Source: Synergistales bacterium
GTDB lineage: Bacteria; Synergistota; Synergistia; Synergistales; Aminiphilaceae
Reading direction: 5' to 3'
DNA: 46,697 nt
Assembly (NCBI GenBank): GCA_021736445.1
Contig: JAIPGA010000011.1
Span: 1 to 46,697, forward strand
The translations under genes and the position numbers were made by a program. The notes beneath the pieces are model-generated. The model was not told where the DNA came from. It searched no databases and worked only from the letters and a program-made list of their open reading frames with translations. Each line of letters begins with the position of its first letter. Within the stretch, counting starts at the first letter, position 1. Positions 39,271 to 46,697 of this stretch are shown here, piece after piece.

Positions 39271-40534
39271 GGCGCTGATCGCCGGACACACCAGCGAATC
39301 GGCCGTGGAGGGCGAGATCTGCCAGGTCGCGGTGGACTTCGCCTTCGCCAACGACATCACCGCCCCGCCGGCGATGCGGGCCTTCGAAACCATGGGCGCC
39401 ACGGAGGTCTTCGACCGGGAGCGCTGCGCCATCCTGCCCGACCACTTCACCCCCAACAAGGATATCGCCGCCGCCGAACAGGCCAAGACAGCCAGGGCCT
39501 TCGCCAACGCCCAGGGCATGCGCTACTGGGAGGTCGGCCGGGTGGGCATCGAACACGCCTTCCTCCCCGAGCAGGGGCTGATCCTCCCCGGCGAGATCGT
39601 GGTGGGCGCCGACAGCCACACCTGCACAGGCGGCGCCCTGGGGGCCTTCTCCACCGGCATGGGCTCCACGGACCTGGCCGCCGCCTGGGCGCTCGGCGAG
39701 ACCTGGATGCGCGTCCCGCCGACGCTGAAGGTCACCTACACCGGCGAGCTGCCCGGCTGGATCACCGGCAAGGATCTGATCCTCACCCTGATCGGCCGCA
39801 TCGGTGTCCAGGGCGCCCGGTACATGGCCCTGGAGTTCCACGGCGAGAGTCTGAGGGACCTCCCCATGGACGACCGTTTCACCATGTCCAACATGGCCAT
39901 CGAAGCCGGCGCCAAGACGGGGCTCTTCCCGCCGGACGACAGGATCCTCGACTACGCCCGCGAACGTGCCCAACGTGCCTTTGAGCCCGTCTTCCCCGAC
40001 AGCGACGCCCCATACGCCGACGAGGTCACCATCGATGTCTCCGACATGGAGCCTGTGGTGGCCCTCCCCCATCTGCCCTCCAACACGAGGCCGGTCAGCC
40101 GGTGCAGCGACATCGAGGTGGACCAGGTCTTCATCGGCTCCTGCACCAACGGACGCCTGCGGGACCTGGAGCTGGCCGCCGGCATCCTGAAGGGTCGCCA
40201 GGTGGCGCCCGGGATCCGCTGTATCGTCATCCCCGCCTCCTACGAGATCTACCAGGCGGCGCTCGAGCGGGGCTACATCGAAACCTTCACCAAGGCCGGC
40301 GCGGCGGTCTGCACACCCACCTGCGGACCCTGCCTGGGCGGGCACATGGGGATCCTCGCCAGGGGCGAACGCTGTCTCTCCACCAGCAATCGGAACTTCG
40401 TGGGGCGGATGGGACATCCCGAGAGCGAGGTCTACCTGGCCGGCCCCCTGGTCGCTGCGGCCACGGCACTGACCGGGAGGATCACCGACCCCGGGAGGTA
40501 CACCAGGGCGGCAACGGAAGGAGGGAGGCTCTGA
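39251..40534 (+). CDS. leuC: 3-isopropylmalate dehydratase large subunit
   Basis: A 427-residue aconitase-superfamily protein of the archaeal/anaerobe (HACN-like) length. [4Fe-4S] ligands: Cys in FIGSCTNGR and the pair in CTPTCGPCLGGHMG. Conserved VGADSHTCTGGALGAFSTGMGSTD. Start: ATG at 39251 after AAAGGAGTGGAGC; ATG at 39263 is possible. With LeuD it isomerises 2- to 3-isopropylmalate. Its TGA overlaps the leuD ATG. Confidence 0.94.
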   Translation: MPYTMARALIAGHTSESAVEGEICQVAVDFAFANDITAPPAMRAFETMGATEVFDRERCAILPDHFTPNKDIAAAEQAKTARAFANAQGMRYWEVGRVGIEHAFLPEQGLILPGEIVVGADSHTCTGGALGAFSTGMGSTDLAAAWALGETWMRVPPTLKVTYTGELPGWITGKDLILTLIGRIGVQGARYMALEFHGESLRDLPMDDRFTMSNMAIEAGAKTGLFPPDDRILDYARERAQRAFEPVFPDSDAPYADEVTIDVSDMEPVVALPHLPSNTRPVSRCSDIEVDQVFIGSCTNGRLRDLELAAGILKGRQVAPGIRCIVIPASYEIYQAALERGYIETFTKAGAAVCTPTCGPCLGGHMGILARGERCLSTSNRNFVGRMGHPESEVYLAGPLVAAATALTGRITDPGRYTRAATEGGRL

Positions 40535-41046
40535 TGGAGACCACATTCCAGGGAAAGGTCTGGACCTTCGGCGACGACGTCGACACCGACGCGATCATCC
40601 CCGCCCGCTATCTGGTGACCAGCGACGAGACGGAGCTGGGCAGCCACTGCATGGAAGACGCCCTGCCCTCCTTCGCCACCAAGGTAGCCCGGGGAGACAT
40701 CATCGTAGCCGGCGAGAACTTCGGCTGCGGCTCCAGCCGGGAGCACGCCCCGCTGGCCATCAAGGGCGCCGGTGTGGCCTGCGTGGTGGCGGCCTCCTTC
40801 GCCAGGATCTTTTTCCGGAACGCCATCAACGTGGGGCTCCCTATCGTGGAATGCCCCCAGGCGGCCCGGGAGACCGAACAGGGGCAGACCCTGGAGGTAG
40901 ATGTCGGGTCCGGTGTCATCCGCAACATCCACAGCGGCGCAACCTACGAAACGGCCCCCTTCCCGCCTTTCCTGCGGCGGCTCATCGAACAGGGCGGCCT
41001 GGTTCCCTACGTACAACAGCGACTGAAGGAGCGAGACCCATCATGA
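40534..41046 (+). CDS. leuD: 3-isopropylmalate dehydratase small subunit
   Basis: A 170-residue swivel-domain protein: [19 protein letters not shown] and [21 protein letters not shown], the substrate-recognition loop. Short type, matching the short LeuC. ATG at 40534 follows GGAAGGAGGGAGG and overlaps the leuC stop; its own TGA overlaps leuB. Confidence 0.95.
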   Translation: METTFQGKVWTFGDDVDTDAIIPARYLVTSDETELGSHCMEDALPSFATKVARGDIIVAGENFGCGSSREHAPLAIKGAGVACVVAASFARIFFRNAINVGLPIVECPQAARETEQGQTLEVDVGSGVIRNIHSGATYETAPFPPFLRRLIEQGGLVPYVQQRLKERDPS

Positions 41047-42176
41047 ACAGACACTACAACATCGCCTGCATCCCCGGCGACGGCATCGGCGAGGAGGTCA
41101 TCGCCCAGACCACCCGCGTGCTCGAGGCGGCAACCTCCGCCGAAGGCGCTTCGCTGGAATGGAGGGAGTACCCCTTCGGGGGCGCCCACTACCTGAAAAC
41201 CGGCGAGGTCTTCCCGGACAGCGCCCAGGAGGAGATCAAGGATTGCGACGCCCTGCTGCTGGGGGCCATCGGCCACCCCGGGGTCAAACCGGGGATTCTC
41301 GAGCGGGGCATCCTCCTGAACCTCCGCTTCGCCTTTGATCAGTACGTCAACCTCCGTCCGGCCAGGAGCTATCCCCGGATCCCTCTGCCGGTGCGCCTTG
41401 ACGAAGGGGAACAGATCGACACGGTAGTGGTCCGGGAGAACACCGAGGATTTCTATATCGGTGTGGGCGAACGGAGCGACAACGGAAGGGTGCGCTTCGA
41501 TATCGACACCAGACGCAGCCTCTACACCGCCTCGGGACACCTGGACGTGGACTTCGGCAACGGCGACGCGGCCGCCGTCCAGCTGGGCTTCGCCACGGAG
41601 CAGGCGATCCGCCGGGTCACCCGCTTCGCCTGTAACCTGGCCGGGGAACGGGGCGAGAAGGAGATCACCCTGGCCTCCAAGGCCAACGCCCTCCCCCAGA
41701 TCTACGGCTTCTGGGACGAGGTCGCCGCCGACGAAGCGGCAAAACAGGGGATCACCCTCCATATGGCCAATGTGGACGCCCTCTGCTACCACCTGGTACG
41801 CGCGCCCAGTCGCTACAGCGTCATCCTGACGCCCAACATGTTCGGCGATATCGTCAGCGACCTGCTGGCCGGCATCAGCGGCGGCCTCGGGGTGGCCGCC
41901 GGAGGCAACATCGGCGACGGTCTCTCCATGTTCGAACCGGTCCACGGTTCGGCACCGGACATCGCCGGTCTGGACAGGGCCAACCCCCTGGCGGCGATTC
42001 TGTCGGGACGCCTTCTGCTGGAACATCTGGGGGAGAGCGCCTCCGCCCGACGTGTTGAACGCGCCGTGGAACGCTACCTCGCCACCGCACCGACCGCCAG
42101 GCTCCCCATGGAGTTCGGCGGAGAGGCGGGAACGACACAGGTCGGCGGGACCATCGCCGGGTACGCCGCCGAGTAA
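41043..42176 (+). CDS. leuB: 3-isopropylmalate dehydrogenase (isocitrate/isopropylmalate dehydrogenase family)
   Basis: A 377-residue beta-decarboxylating dehydrogenase: IACIPGDGIGEEVI, YVNLRPARSYP, NVDALCYHLV, NMFGDIVSDLLAGISGG and FEPVHGSAPDIAG (NAD site). The residues that read out the substrate are VRENTEDFYIGVG rather than the VRELTGGIYFG of the best-known LeuB, so it belongs to a branch nearer isocitrate or tartrate dehydrogenases. Position directly after leuD still makes isopropylmalate the likely substrate. ATG at 41043 overlaps the leuD stop. Confidence 0.86.
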   Translation: MNRHYNIACIPGDGIGEEVIAQTTRVLEAATSAEGASLEWREYPFGGAHYLKTGEVFPDSAQEEIKDCDALLLGAIGHPGVKPGILERGILLNLRFAFDQYVNLRPARSYPRIPLPVRLDEGEQIDTVVVRENTEDFYIGVGERSDNGRVRFDIDTRRSLYTASGHLDVDFGNGDAAAVQLGFATEQAIRRVTRFACNLAGERGEKEITLASKANALPQIYGFWDEVAADEAAKQGITLHMANVDALCYHLVRAPSRYSVILTPNMFGDIVSDLLAGISGGLGVAAGGNIGDGLSMFEPVHGSAPDIAGLDRANPLAAILSGRLLLEHLGESASARRVERAVERYLATAPTARLPMEFGGEAGTTQVGGTIAGYAAE

Positions 42177-42215
42177 CGGGACTCGGCGGGGATTTCGAGA
42201 GGGAGAGGTGAGCCC

Positions 42216-43901
42216 ATGTCTACGCGGATGAATGGTGCGGAGATGGTGATCTCCGCATTGGAGAGAGAGCATGTCCAGTATGTCTTCGGTCTTCCGGGCG
42301 CGACGGTGATCCCCGTCTACGACGCGCTCCTCGGCGCCCCCTTCACCCATGTGCTGGCCCGACACGAACAGGGAGCCTGCCATGCGGCCGACGGCTACGC
42401 CCGCGCCTCGGGAAGGGTCGGCGTGGTCTTCGCCACCTCCGGGCCGGGGGCGACCAACCTGGTGACGGGGATCGCCAACGCCCATATGGATTCCATCCCC
42501 CTGGTGATCTTCACCGGACAGGTGGCCACGTCGAGCATCGGTACCGACGCCTTCCAGGAGGCGGATATCTACGGCTCGTCGCTCCCTCTGGTCAAGCACA
42601 GCTTCCTGGTGCGGGATGTCTCCGAGCTGCCCAGGATCGTCAAAGGCGCCTTCCAGATCGCCGCCACCGGCCGGCCGGGACCGGTCCTCATCGATCTGCC
42701 GGTGGATGTGCAGTACCAGGTGGGCGAGTTCGACTATCCCGAGACGGTACGCTTCCCGGGCTACGACCCGGAGACACGGCAGGATCTGACCAGGCTCCAC
42801 GAGGCTGTGGACGCACTCAACGGCGCCGAACGCCCGGTGATCCTCGCCGGCGGCGGCGCCATCGCCGGTGGCGCTGCGGAGATACTGCGGGAGCTGGCCG
42901 TAACGGCTCAGATCCCTGTGGCCACCACCCTGATGGGCAAGGGCGTCTTTCCGGAGGACCACCCGCTGGCCCTGGGGATGCTGGGGATGCACGGTACCCC
43001 CAGGGCGAACCACGCCGTCTCCGAGGCGGATCTCATCATGGCGGTGGGCACGCGCTTCAGCAACCGCTCCACCGGGACCGACGGAGGCTTCGCCCAGTCG
43101 GCCACGGTGGTGCACGTGGATATCGATTCCGCCGAGCTGGACAAGAATGTCCACGCCGACATCGCCCTGAAGGGCAACGCCACCAAGGTGCTCCGCCTGC
43201 TGGCGGACAAGGTGGACAGCAACCGCGACCATTCGAGCTGGCGCACCAGGATCGAGAGCTGGCCCTATCCCGGCACGGAAACCGACGAAGAGGCGCTGAC
43301 TCCTCAGCGGCTGCTCGCGGAGATCCAGAAACGCCACAGCCCCGAAGGCGTCCTCACCACCGAGGTGGGGCAGCACCAGATGTGGAGCGCCCTCTTCTGG
43401 CGGTCCCGGGCGCCGCGCACCTTCATCACCTCCGGAGGCCTGGGCACCATGGGATTCGGCCTCCCCTCCGCGGTGGGGGCGGCGTTCGCCCGCCCCGGCG
43501 AGCCGGTGGTCTGCATCTCCGGCGACGGGAGCTTTCTCATGAACGCCCAGGAGCTGGACACCTGCCTCCGCTACCATCTGCCGGTGAAGGTTGTGGTCAT
43601 GAACAACGCCGGTCTGGGGATGGTCCGGCAGTGGCAACAGCTCTTCTGGGACGAACGCTACGCCCACACCTGCGAGGAGTGCCCGCTGGATATCGAGCGG
43701 ATCGCCAGAGGCTACGGGGTCCCGGCCCGGAAGGTCCAGAGCCTGGATGAGCTGGAGGGGGCAGCAGACTGGGCCTTCGCGGAAGAAGGACCGGTGGTGC
43801 TGGACTGCCGTATCGAACGGAACGCCAACGTCTTCCCCATGGTGCCGCCGGGCTACGGCCTGCAGGCCTACCTCCGCTGCGAGGAGGACGTCAGTTCCTG
43901 A
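42216..43901 (+). CDS. ilvB: Acetolactate synthase large subunit, copy 1
   Basis: A 561-residue thiamine diphosphate enzyme. Catalytic Glu51 in RHEQGACHAADGYA, GATNLVTGIANAHMDS, Mg/ThDP-binding motif starting GDGSFLMNAQEL and ending NNAGLGMVRQWQQLFW. The full set of motifs suggests an active enzyme making acetolactate and acetohydroxybutyrate. ATG at 42216 follows AGAGGGAGAGG. It is followed 70 bases later by a paralogue with nearly the same motif order. The only small subunit in the window is ilvN, at the other end of the operon. Confidence 0.93.
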   Translation: MSTRMNGAEMVISALEREHVQYVFGLPGATVIPVYDALLGAPFTHVLARHEQGACHAADGYARASGRVGVVFATSGPGATNLVTGIANAHMDSIPLVIFTGQVATSSIGTDAFQEADIYGSSLPLVKHSFLVRDVSELPRIVKGAFQIAATGRPGPVLIDLPVDVQYQVGEFDYPETVRFPGYDPETRQDLTRLHEAVDALNGAERPVILAGGGAIAGGAAEILRELAVTAQIPVATTLMGKGVFPEDHPLALGMLGMHGTPRANHAVSEADLIMAVGTRFSNRSTGTDGGFAQSATVVHVDIDSAELDKNVHADIALKGNATKVLRLLADKVDSNRDHSSWRTRIESWPYPGTETDEEALTPQRLLAEIQKRHSPEGVLTTEVGQHQMWSALFWRSRAPRTFITSGGLGTMGFGLPSAVGAAFARPGEPVVCISGDGSFLMNAQELDTCLRYHLPVKVVVMNNAGLGMVRQWQQLFWDERYAHTCEECPLDIERIARGYGVPARKVQSLDELEGAADWAFAEEGPVVLDCRIERNANVFPMVPPGYGLQAYLRCEEDVSS

Positions 43902-43971
43902 TGGCGGTCCCCTTTCGGCGACATCACGTAACGGAGAATCCGGAATCCCCCGGGAGAGGAGAGATGGAAGA

Positions 43972-45660
43972 ATGAAGATGAGCGGTGCCCAGATGGTCGT
44001 GGCCGCCCTGGAGGCGGAGGAAGTCCAGCATGTCTTCGGCATCCCCGGCGGTGCCGTGATCCCTCTCTACGATGCCATCGCCGACGGCTCCTTCACCCAT
44101 GTGCTGACCAGACACGAACAGGCCGCCTGCCATGCGGCCGACGCCTACGCACGAACCACGGGCAGGACCGGGGTCTGTATCGCCACCTCCGGTCCCGGAG
44201 CGACGAACGTCCTCACCGGCATCGCCAACGCCAATATCGACTCGGTACCCCTGGTGGTGATCGCCGGACAGGTCACCACCGCCAACATCGGTACCGACGG
44301 ATTCCAGGAGGCCGACGTGTACGGCTGCTCCATGCCCATCGTCAAACACAGCTTCCTCGTCAGGGATATCGCCGGCCTCCCGGAGGCCCTGCGGGGCGCC
44401 TTCCTGATCGCCAACAGCGGCCGGCCCGGGGTGGTCATGCTGGAGCTGCCTGTGGACGTGCAGCAGCAGGTGGCCGAGTTCGTCTATCCGCCGGACCTCT
44501 CCTTCCCGGGCTACGATCCCCAGTCCCGGCTGGATCTCTCGGAGATCGACGCCGCCGTCAGTCGTATCGCACGGGCCAGGCAGCCGGTCATCCTGGCCGG
44601 CGGCGGATGCATCCTGGCCGGCGCCGAAGCCGAGCTGCGGCGCATGGCCGAAGGGCTGCAGATCCCCGTGGCCAACACATTGATGGGCAAAGGGGCCTTC
44701 CCCGACAACCACCCTCTGGCCCTGGGCATGCTCGGCATGCACGGCACCCCCACGGCCAATCTCGCCGTTTCCGACGCCGATCTGCTCATCGCCGCAGGGA
44801 CCCGCTTCAGCGACCGCACCACCGGCGCAAAGCACGCCTTCGCCCCCGGGGCCGCGGTGATCCACATCGATCTGGACCCGGCGGAGCTCGACAAGATCAT
44901 CCACGCCGACATCACCCTTACCGGAGACGCCAGGGAGATCCTCGCCGAACTCAACGCCCGCACCGAGGCCGTGCCGCAGCGCTCCGCCTGGCTGGGACGC
45001 CTGAACGGCTGGGCCAACCGGTACCCCCTCTCCCACCAGAGCACCGGGGACACCCTCAGCCCGCAGGAGGTCATCACCCGGGTGCGCGCGAAGACCGGCG
45101 ACGAAGGGGTGGTCTCCACCGAGGTGGGACAGCACCAGATGTGGGCGGCCCTCTACTGGGAGTGCCGCCGCTCCAGGACCTTTCTCACCTCCGGTGGACT
45201 GGGAACCATGGGGTACGGCCTTCCCGCGGCCATCGGCGGGGCCTTCGGCGCCCCCGGCCGGCCCGTCACCTGTCTGGCCGGTGACGGCAGCATCCTGATG
45301 AACATCCAGGAGCTGGAGACCATCAGCCGCTACAGGCTCCCCATCAAGATCATCGTGCTCCACAACAGCAGCCTGGGCATGGTCCGGCAGTGGCAGCAGC
45401 TCTTCTGGAAGCGGCGCTACTCCGAGACCTGCCCGACCGCCACCTGCCGGCTCGCCGCCGTGGCCCAGGCCTTCGGGATACCGGGGGTCACCGTCTCCGA
45501 TCCGGAACACTTCGGGAAGGCCCTTGACGAAGCCTACGCCGCCGAGGGGCCCTTTTTCCTGGAATGCCTCATCCCCCAGGAGGACAACGTGATGCCCATG
45601 GTCCCCCCCGGCAAGGGCCTGCGGGACTTCCTCTACGACGGAAACACGACAGCACCGTAA
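43972..45660 (+). CDS. ilvB: Acetolactate synthase large subunit, copy 2
   Basis: A 562-residue paralogue of the preceding gene: catalytic Glu49 in RHEQAACHAADAYA, GATNVLTGIANANIDS, ThDP motif GDGSILMNIQELE with HNSSLGMVRQWQQLFW. Like copy 1 it seems intact. Differences cluster in the middle domain and the last 80 residues (TATCRLAAVAQAFG), so the copies may differ in substrate preference or partner. ATG at 43972 follows GGGAGAGGAGAG (ATG 43978 also possible). A UUCG-loop terminator begins 7 bases after the stop and ends the operon. Confidence 0.93.
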   Translation: MKMSGAQMVVAALEAEEVQHVFGIPGGAVIPLYDAIADGSFTHVLTRHEQAACHAADAYARTTGRTGVCIATSGPGATNVLTGIANANIDSVPLVVIAGQVTTANIGTDGFQEADVYGCSMPIVKHSFLVRDIAGLPEALRGAFLIANSGRPGVVMLELPVDVQQQVAEFVYPPDLSFPGYDPQSRLDLSEIDAAVSRIARARQPVILAGGGCILAGAEAELRRMAEGLQIPVANTLMGKGAFPDNHPLALGMLGMHGTPTANLAVSDADLLIAAGTRFSDRTTGAKHAFAPGAAVIHIDLDPAELDKIIHADITLTGDAREILAELNARTEAVPQRSAWLGRLNGWANRYPLSHQSTGDTLSPQEVITRVRAKTGDEGVVSTEVGQHQMWAALYWECRRSRTFLTSGGLGTMGYGLPAAIGGAFGAPGRPVTCLAGDGSILMNIQELETISRYRLPIKIIVLHNSSLGMVRQWQQLFWKRRYSETCPTATCRLAAVAQAFGIPGVTVSDPEHFGKALDEAYAAEGPFFLECLIPQEDNVMPMVPPGKGLRDFLYDGNTTAP

Positions 45661-45667
45661 CCCGGGG

Positions 45668-45698
45668 CAGGGGGCCGCTTCGGCGGCCCCCTGTTTGT
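45668..45698 (+). terminator. Intrinsic terminator of the ilv-leu operon
   Basis: CAGGGGGCCGC (45668-45678) pairs with GCGGCCCCCTG (45683-45693) around a TTCG tetraloop, followed by TTTGTTG. Confidence 0.87.
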
Positions 45699-45734
45699 TG
45701 CCGGTGTATCATGGGAGACAGAGGGGGATGGAAG

Positions 45735-45809
45735 ATGGACGGTTCCTCGGTGTCTGTCAACCACCGACGCGTAGCGGCACGGGCACTGGAACTGCTGGAA
45801 AACAGCTAA
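45735..45809 (+). CDS. Possible 24-residue peptide
   Basis: ATG 45735 to TAA 45809, preceded by GAGGGGGATGGAAG, a good ribosome-binding site, and by TGTATCAT (a -10-like element near 45704). Sequence MDGSSVSVNHRRVAARALELLENS: a polar start and an amphipathic helix. I recognise no family. It overlaps the stop of the convergent UPF0282 gene. It may be chance. Confidence 0.3.
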   Translation: MDGSSVSVNHRRVAARALELLENS

Positions 45810-46697
45810 ACGAACCAGGGATAGCGCCGCCGGGCCTCCTCGAAGTAGGGACCGGTCTCCTCGGCCCCGGCGGCGTAGGCCTCGTGCCAGCCCGGGGGAA
45901 CAGGGATGTCGCGGTAGAGCATCTTCCGGCGGGCTTCCAATTGCTGCAGGGGCTTACCCATAAAGGCCGCCGCCGTCACCACCCGTCCCCACGCCTGGGC
46001 GTCCAGGCGTTCCACCCACTGGGCTCCCTCCCGACTCCGCAGGAGATGATGGTCCAGAATCAACAGCGGCACTCCTGCAGCCACCCGCTGCAACCGTCGC
46101 CATGCTCCAGCACGGGCCTCCCGGTTCAGGACATCCAGATAGAGGGGCGGTCCGCTGGCCAGAACCGCCTCCGGCTCCAGAGCCAGGAGTTCGGCCAGGG
46201 CCTCGTCGGAGAGGAACTGGATATCCGAAGCGTGGACAAAGATGCCGGCTTCGGTCCGCAGCGCCGTCATGACCACGCTCCCCGTCCTGGAATCGGGTTC
46301 CCCGTAGGGCACCGGAGGGGAAAAACGGAACACCCCTTCGGCTATCCCCACGGCGCTCCGGGCGTGGGGTGCCCGCTGGAGGATGACGTTCCGCCGGAAG
46401 AGCGACCGGTCGGAGAGCCCGCCGGGAGCGCTGCACATCCAGACCGTCGGTCCGGCCAGGAGTGCCCCGACGGTCTGGATGTGCAGCTGGAAGGGGTTGG
46501 CGTCCGACAGCGGCACGTGGTCGCCGTGGAAATGGCTGAAGACCACATGGGCGGCCTGTCGGAAGGCCTCCACGATACGTTCCCGACGACGTTCGCAGAC
46601 GCCGACCTGCGCCGGGTGGGGCAGGAGACCGTATCGCCGGTACCCCAGGGCGATACCGGGGTCGAGGAGAACCGTCCCCGCCCCGGTCTCCACCACC
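45806..46697 (-). CDS. UPF0282-type metallo-beta-lactamase-fold protein, truncated by the window edge
   Basis: At least 296 residues; the N-terminus continues beyond the right edge. Seen: TVLLDPGIALGYRRYGLLPHP, the metal motif SHFHGDHVPL, FSPPVPYGEPDSRTGSVVMTAL, FVHASDIQFLS, ASGPPLYLD and LILDHHLLRS, in the order found in the UPF0282 family of predicted metal-dependent hydrolases. The SHFHGDH motif and the later Asp and His residues would hold two metal ions. UPF0282 proteins are best known from archaea; function is unproven, with RNase activity suggested by relatives. Its stop overlaps the small frame at 45735. Confidence 0.8.
   Translation of the reverse strand, partial: VVETGAGTVLLDPGIALGYRRYGLLPHPAQVGVCERRRERIVEAFRQAAHVVFSHFHGDHVPLSDANPFQLHIQTVGALLAGPTVWMCSAPGGLSDRSLFRRNVILQRAPHARSAVGIAEGVFRFSPPVPYGEPDSRTGSVVMTALRTEAGIFVHASDIQFLSDEALAELLALEPEAVLASGPPLYLDVLNREARAGAWRRLQRVAAGVPLLILDHHLLRSREGAQWVERLDAQAWGRVVTAAAFMGKPLQQLEARRKMLYRDIPVPPGWHEAYAAGAEETGPYFEEARRRYPWFV

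Noticed and set aside
41007-44042. Long minus-strand open frame opposite leuB and ilvB (about 1000 codons)
   Set aside because: It is the antisense of two well-supported enzymes in GC-rich sequence; its translation is low-complexity and matches no family.
1-46697. tRNA, rRNA, IS elements, prophage or CRISPR array
   Set aside because: No cloverleaf, transposase or integrase motifs, or regularly spaced direct repeats were seen on reading both strands.

Overview
The window is a GC-rich bacterial chromosome segment, densely packed with short operons on both strands. The best clue to the organism is a small C-terminal module at 4574-4834. It has a Gly-rich stretch, GGGGGC, then GFG, a hydrophobic helix and a terminal RR, which matches the Synergist-CTERM sorting signal known from Synergistota. 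The gene content fits an amino-acid-fermenting anaerobe of that phylum: serine dehydratase, TAXI-type TRAP transporter, CoA-transferase plus thiolase, tungstate uptake, FeoAB and oligoendopeptidase F. This assignment is an inference. I see no rRNA, tRNA, insertion sequence or CRISPR array.

Layout. 1-2685: the 3' part of an acyl-CoA synthetase-like gene and the two-subunit iron-sulfur L-serine dehydratase. 2689-4413 (minus): a PAS-containing HisKA_2 histidine kinase. 5141-8210: a molybdenum/tungsten-cofactor-type riboswitch with its own intrinsic terminator, followed by the tungstate ABC transporter wtpBCA. 8232-11541: a CpxR/CpxA-like two-component system facing a CpxP/Spy-like exported protein, whose upstream region holds an exact CpxR box. 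11584-19733: a catabolic island with an RpiR regulator, class III aminotransferase, TAXI-TRAP transporter, AtoDA-type CoA-transferase and thiolase. Together these could carry a beta-amino acid through a beta-keto acid and its CoA ester to acetyl-CoA.

19744-28027: a YprB-like exonuclease, a small secreted protein, then on the minus strand a three-gene operon in the order KaiA-like, kaiB, kaiC with its own promoter, followed by a YitT-family membrane protein and PepF. 28094-33276: a FlaG-like protein, a DUF3343 protein, a membrane J-domain protein, a crotonase-fold protein lacking the usual catalytic glutamates, a metal ABC ATPase and permease without a binding protein, and an ArsB/NhaD-type transporter. 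33501-35615 (minus): feoAB behind a promoter with an operator-like inverted repeat.

35737-45698: the complete branched-chain amino-acid operon ilvN-ilvC-leuA-leuC-leuD-leuB-ilvB-ilvB. It is preceded by a classic attenuator: a 34-residue leader peptide with nine Leu/Ile/Val codons in ten, a 9-bp antiterminator and a strong terminator. The window ends in a truncated UPF0282-type metallo-beta-lactamase-fold gene.

The most notable items are the kaiABC-ordered clock-like operon outside cyanobacteria, whose first protein combines receiver-like and RsbU_N/KaiA-like regions; the ilv-leu attenuator; the riboswitch-controlled tungstate operon; and the Cpx-like envelope-stress module with its target box.
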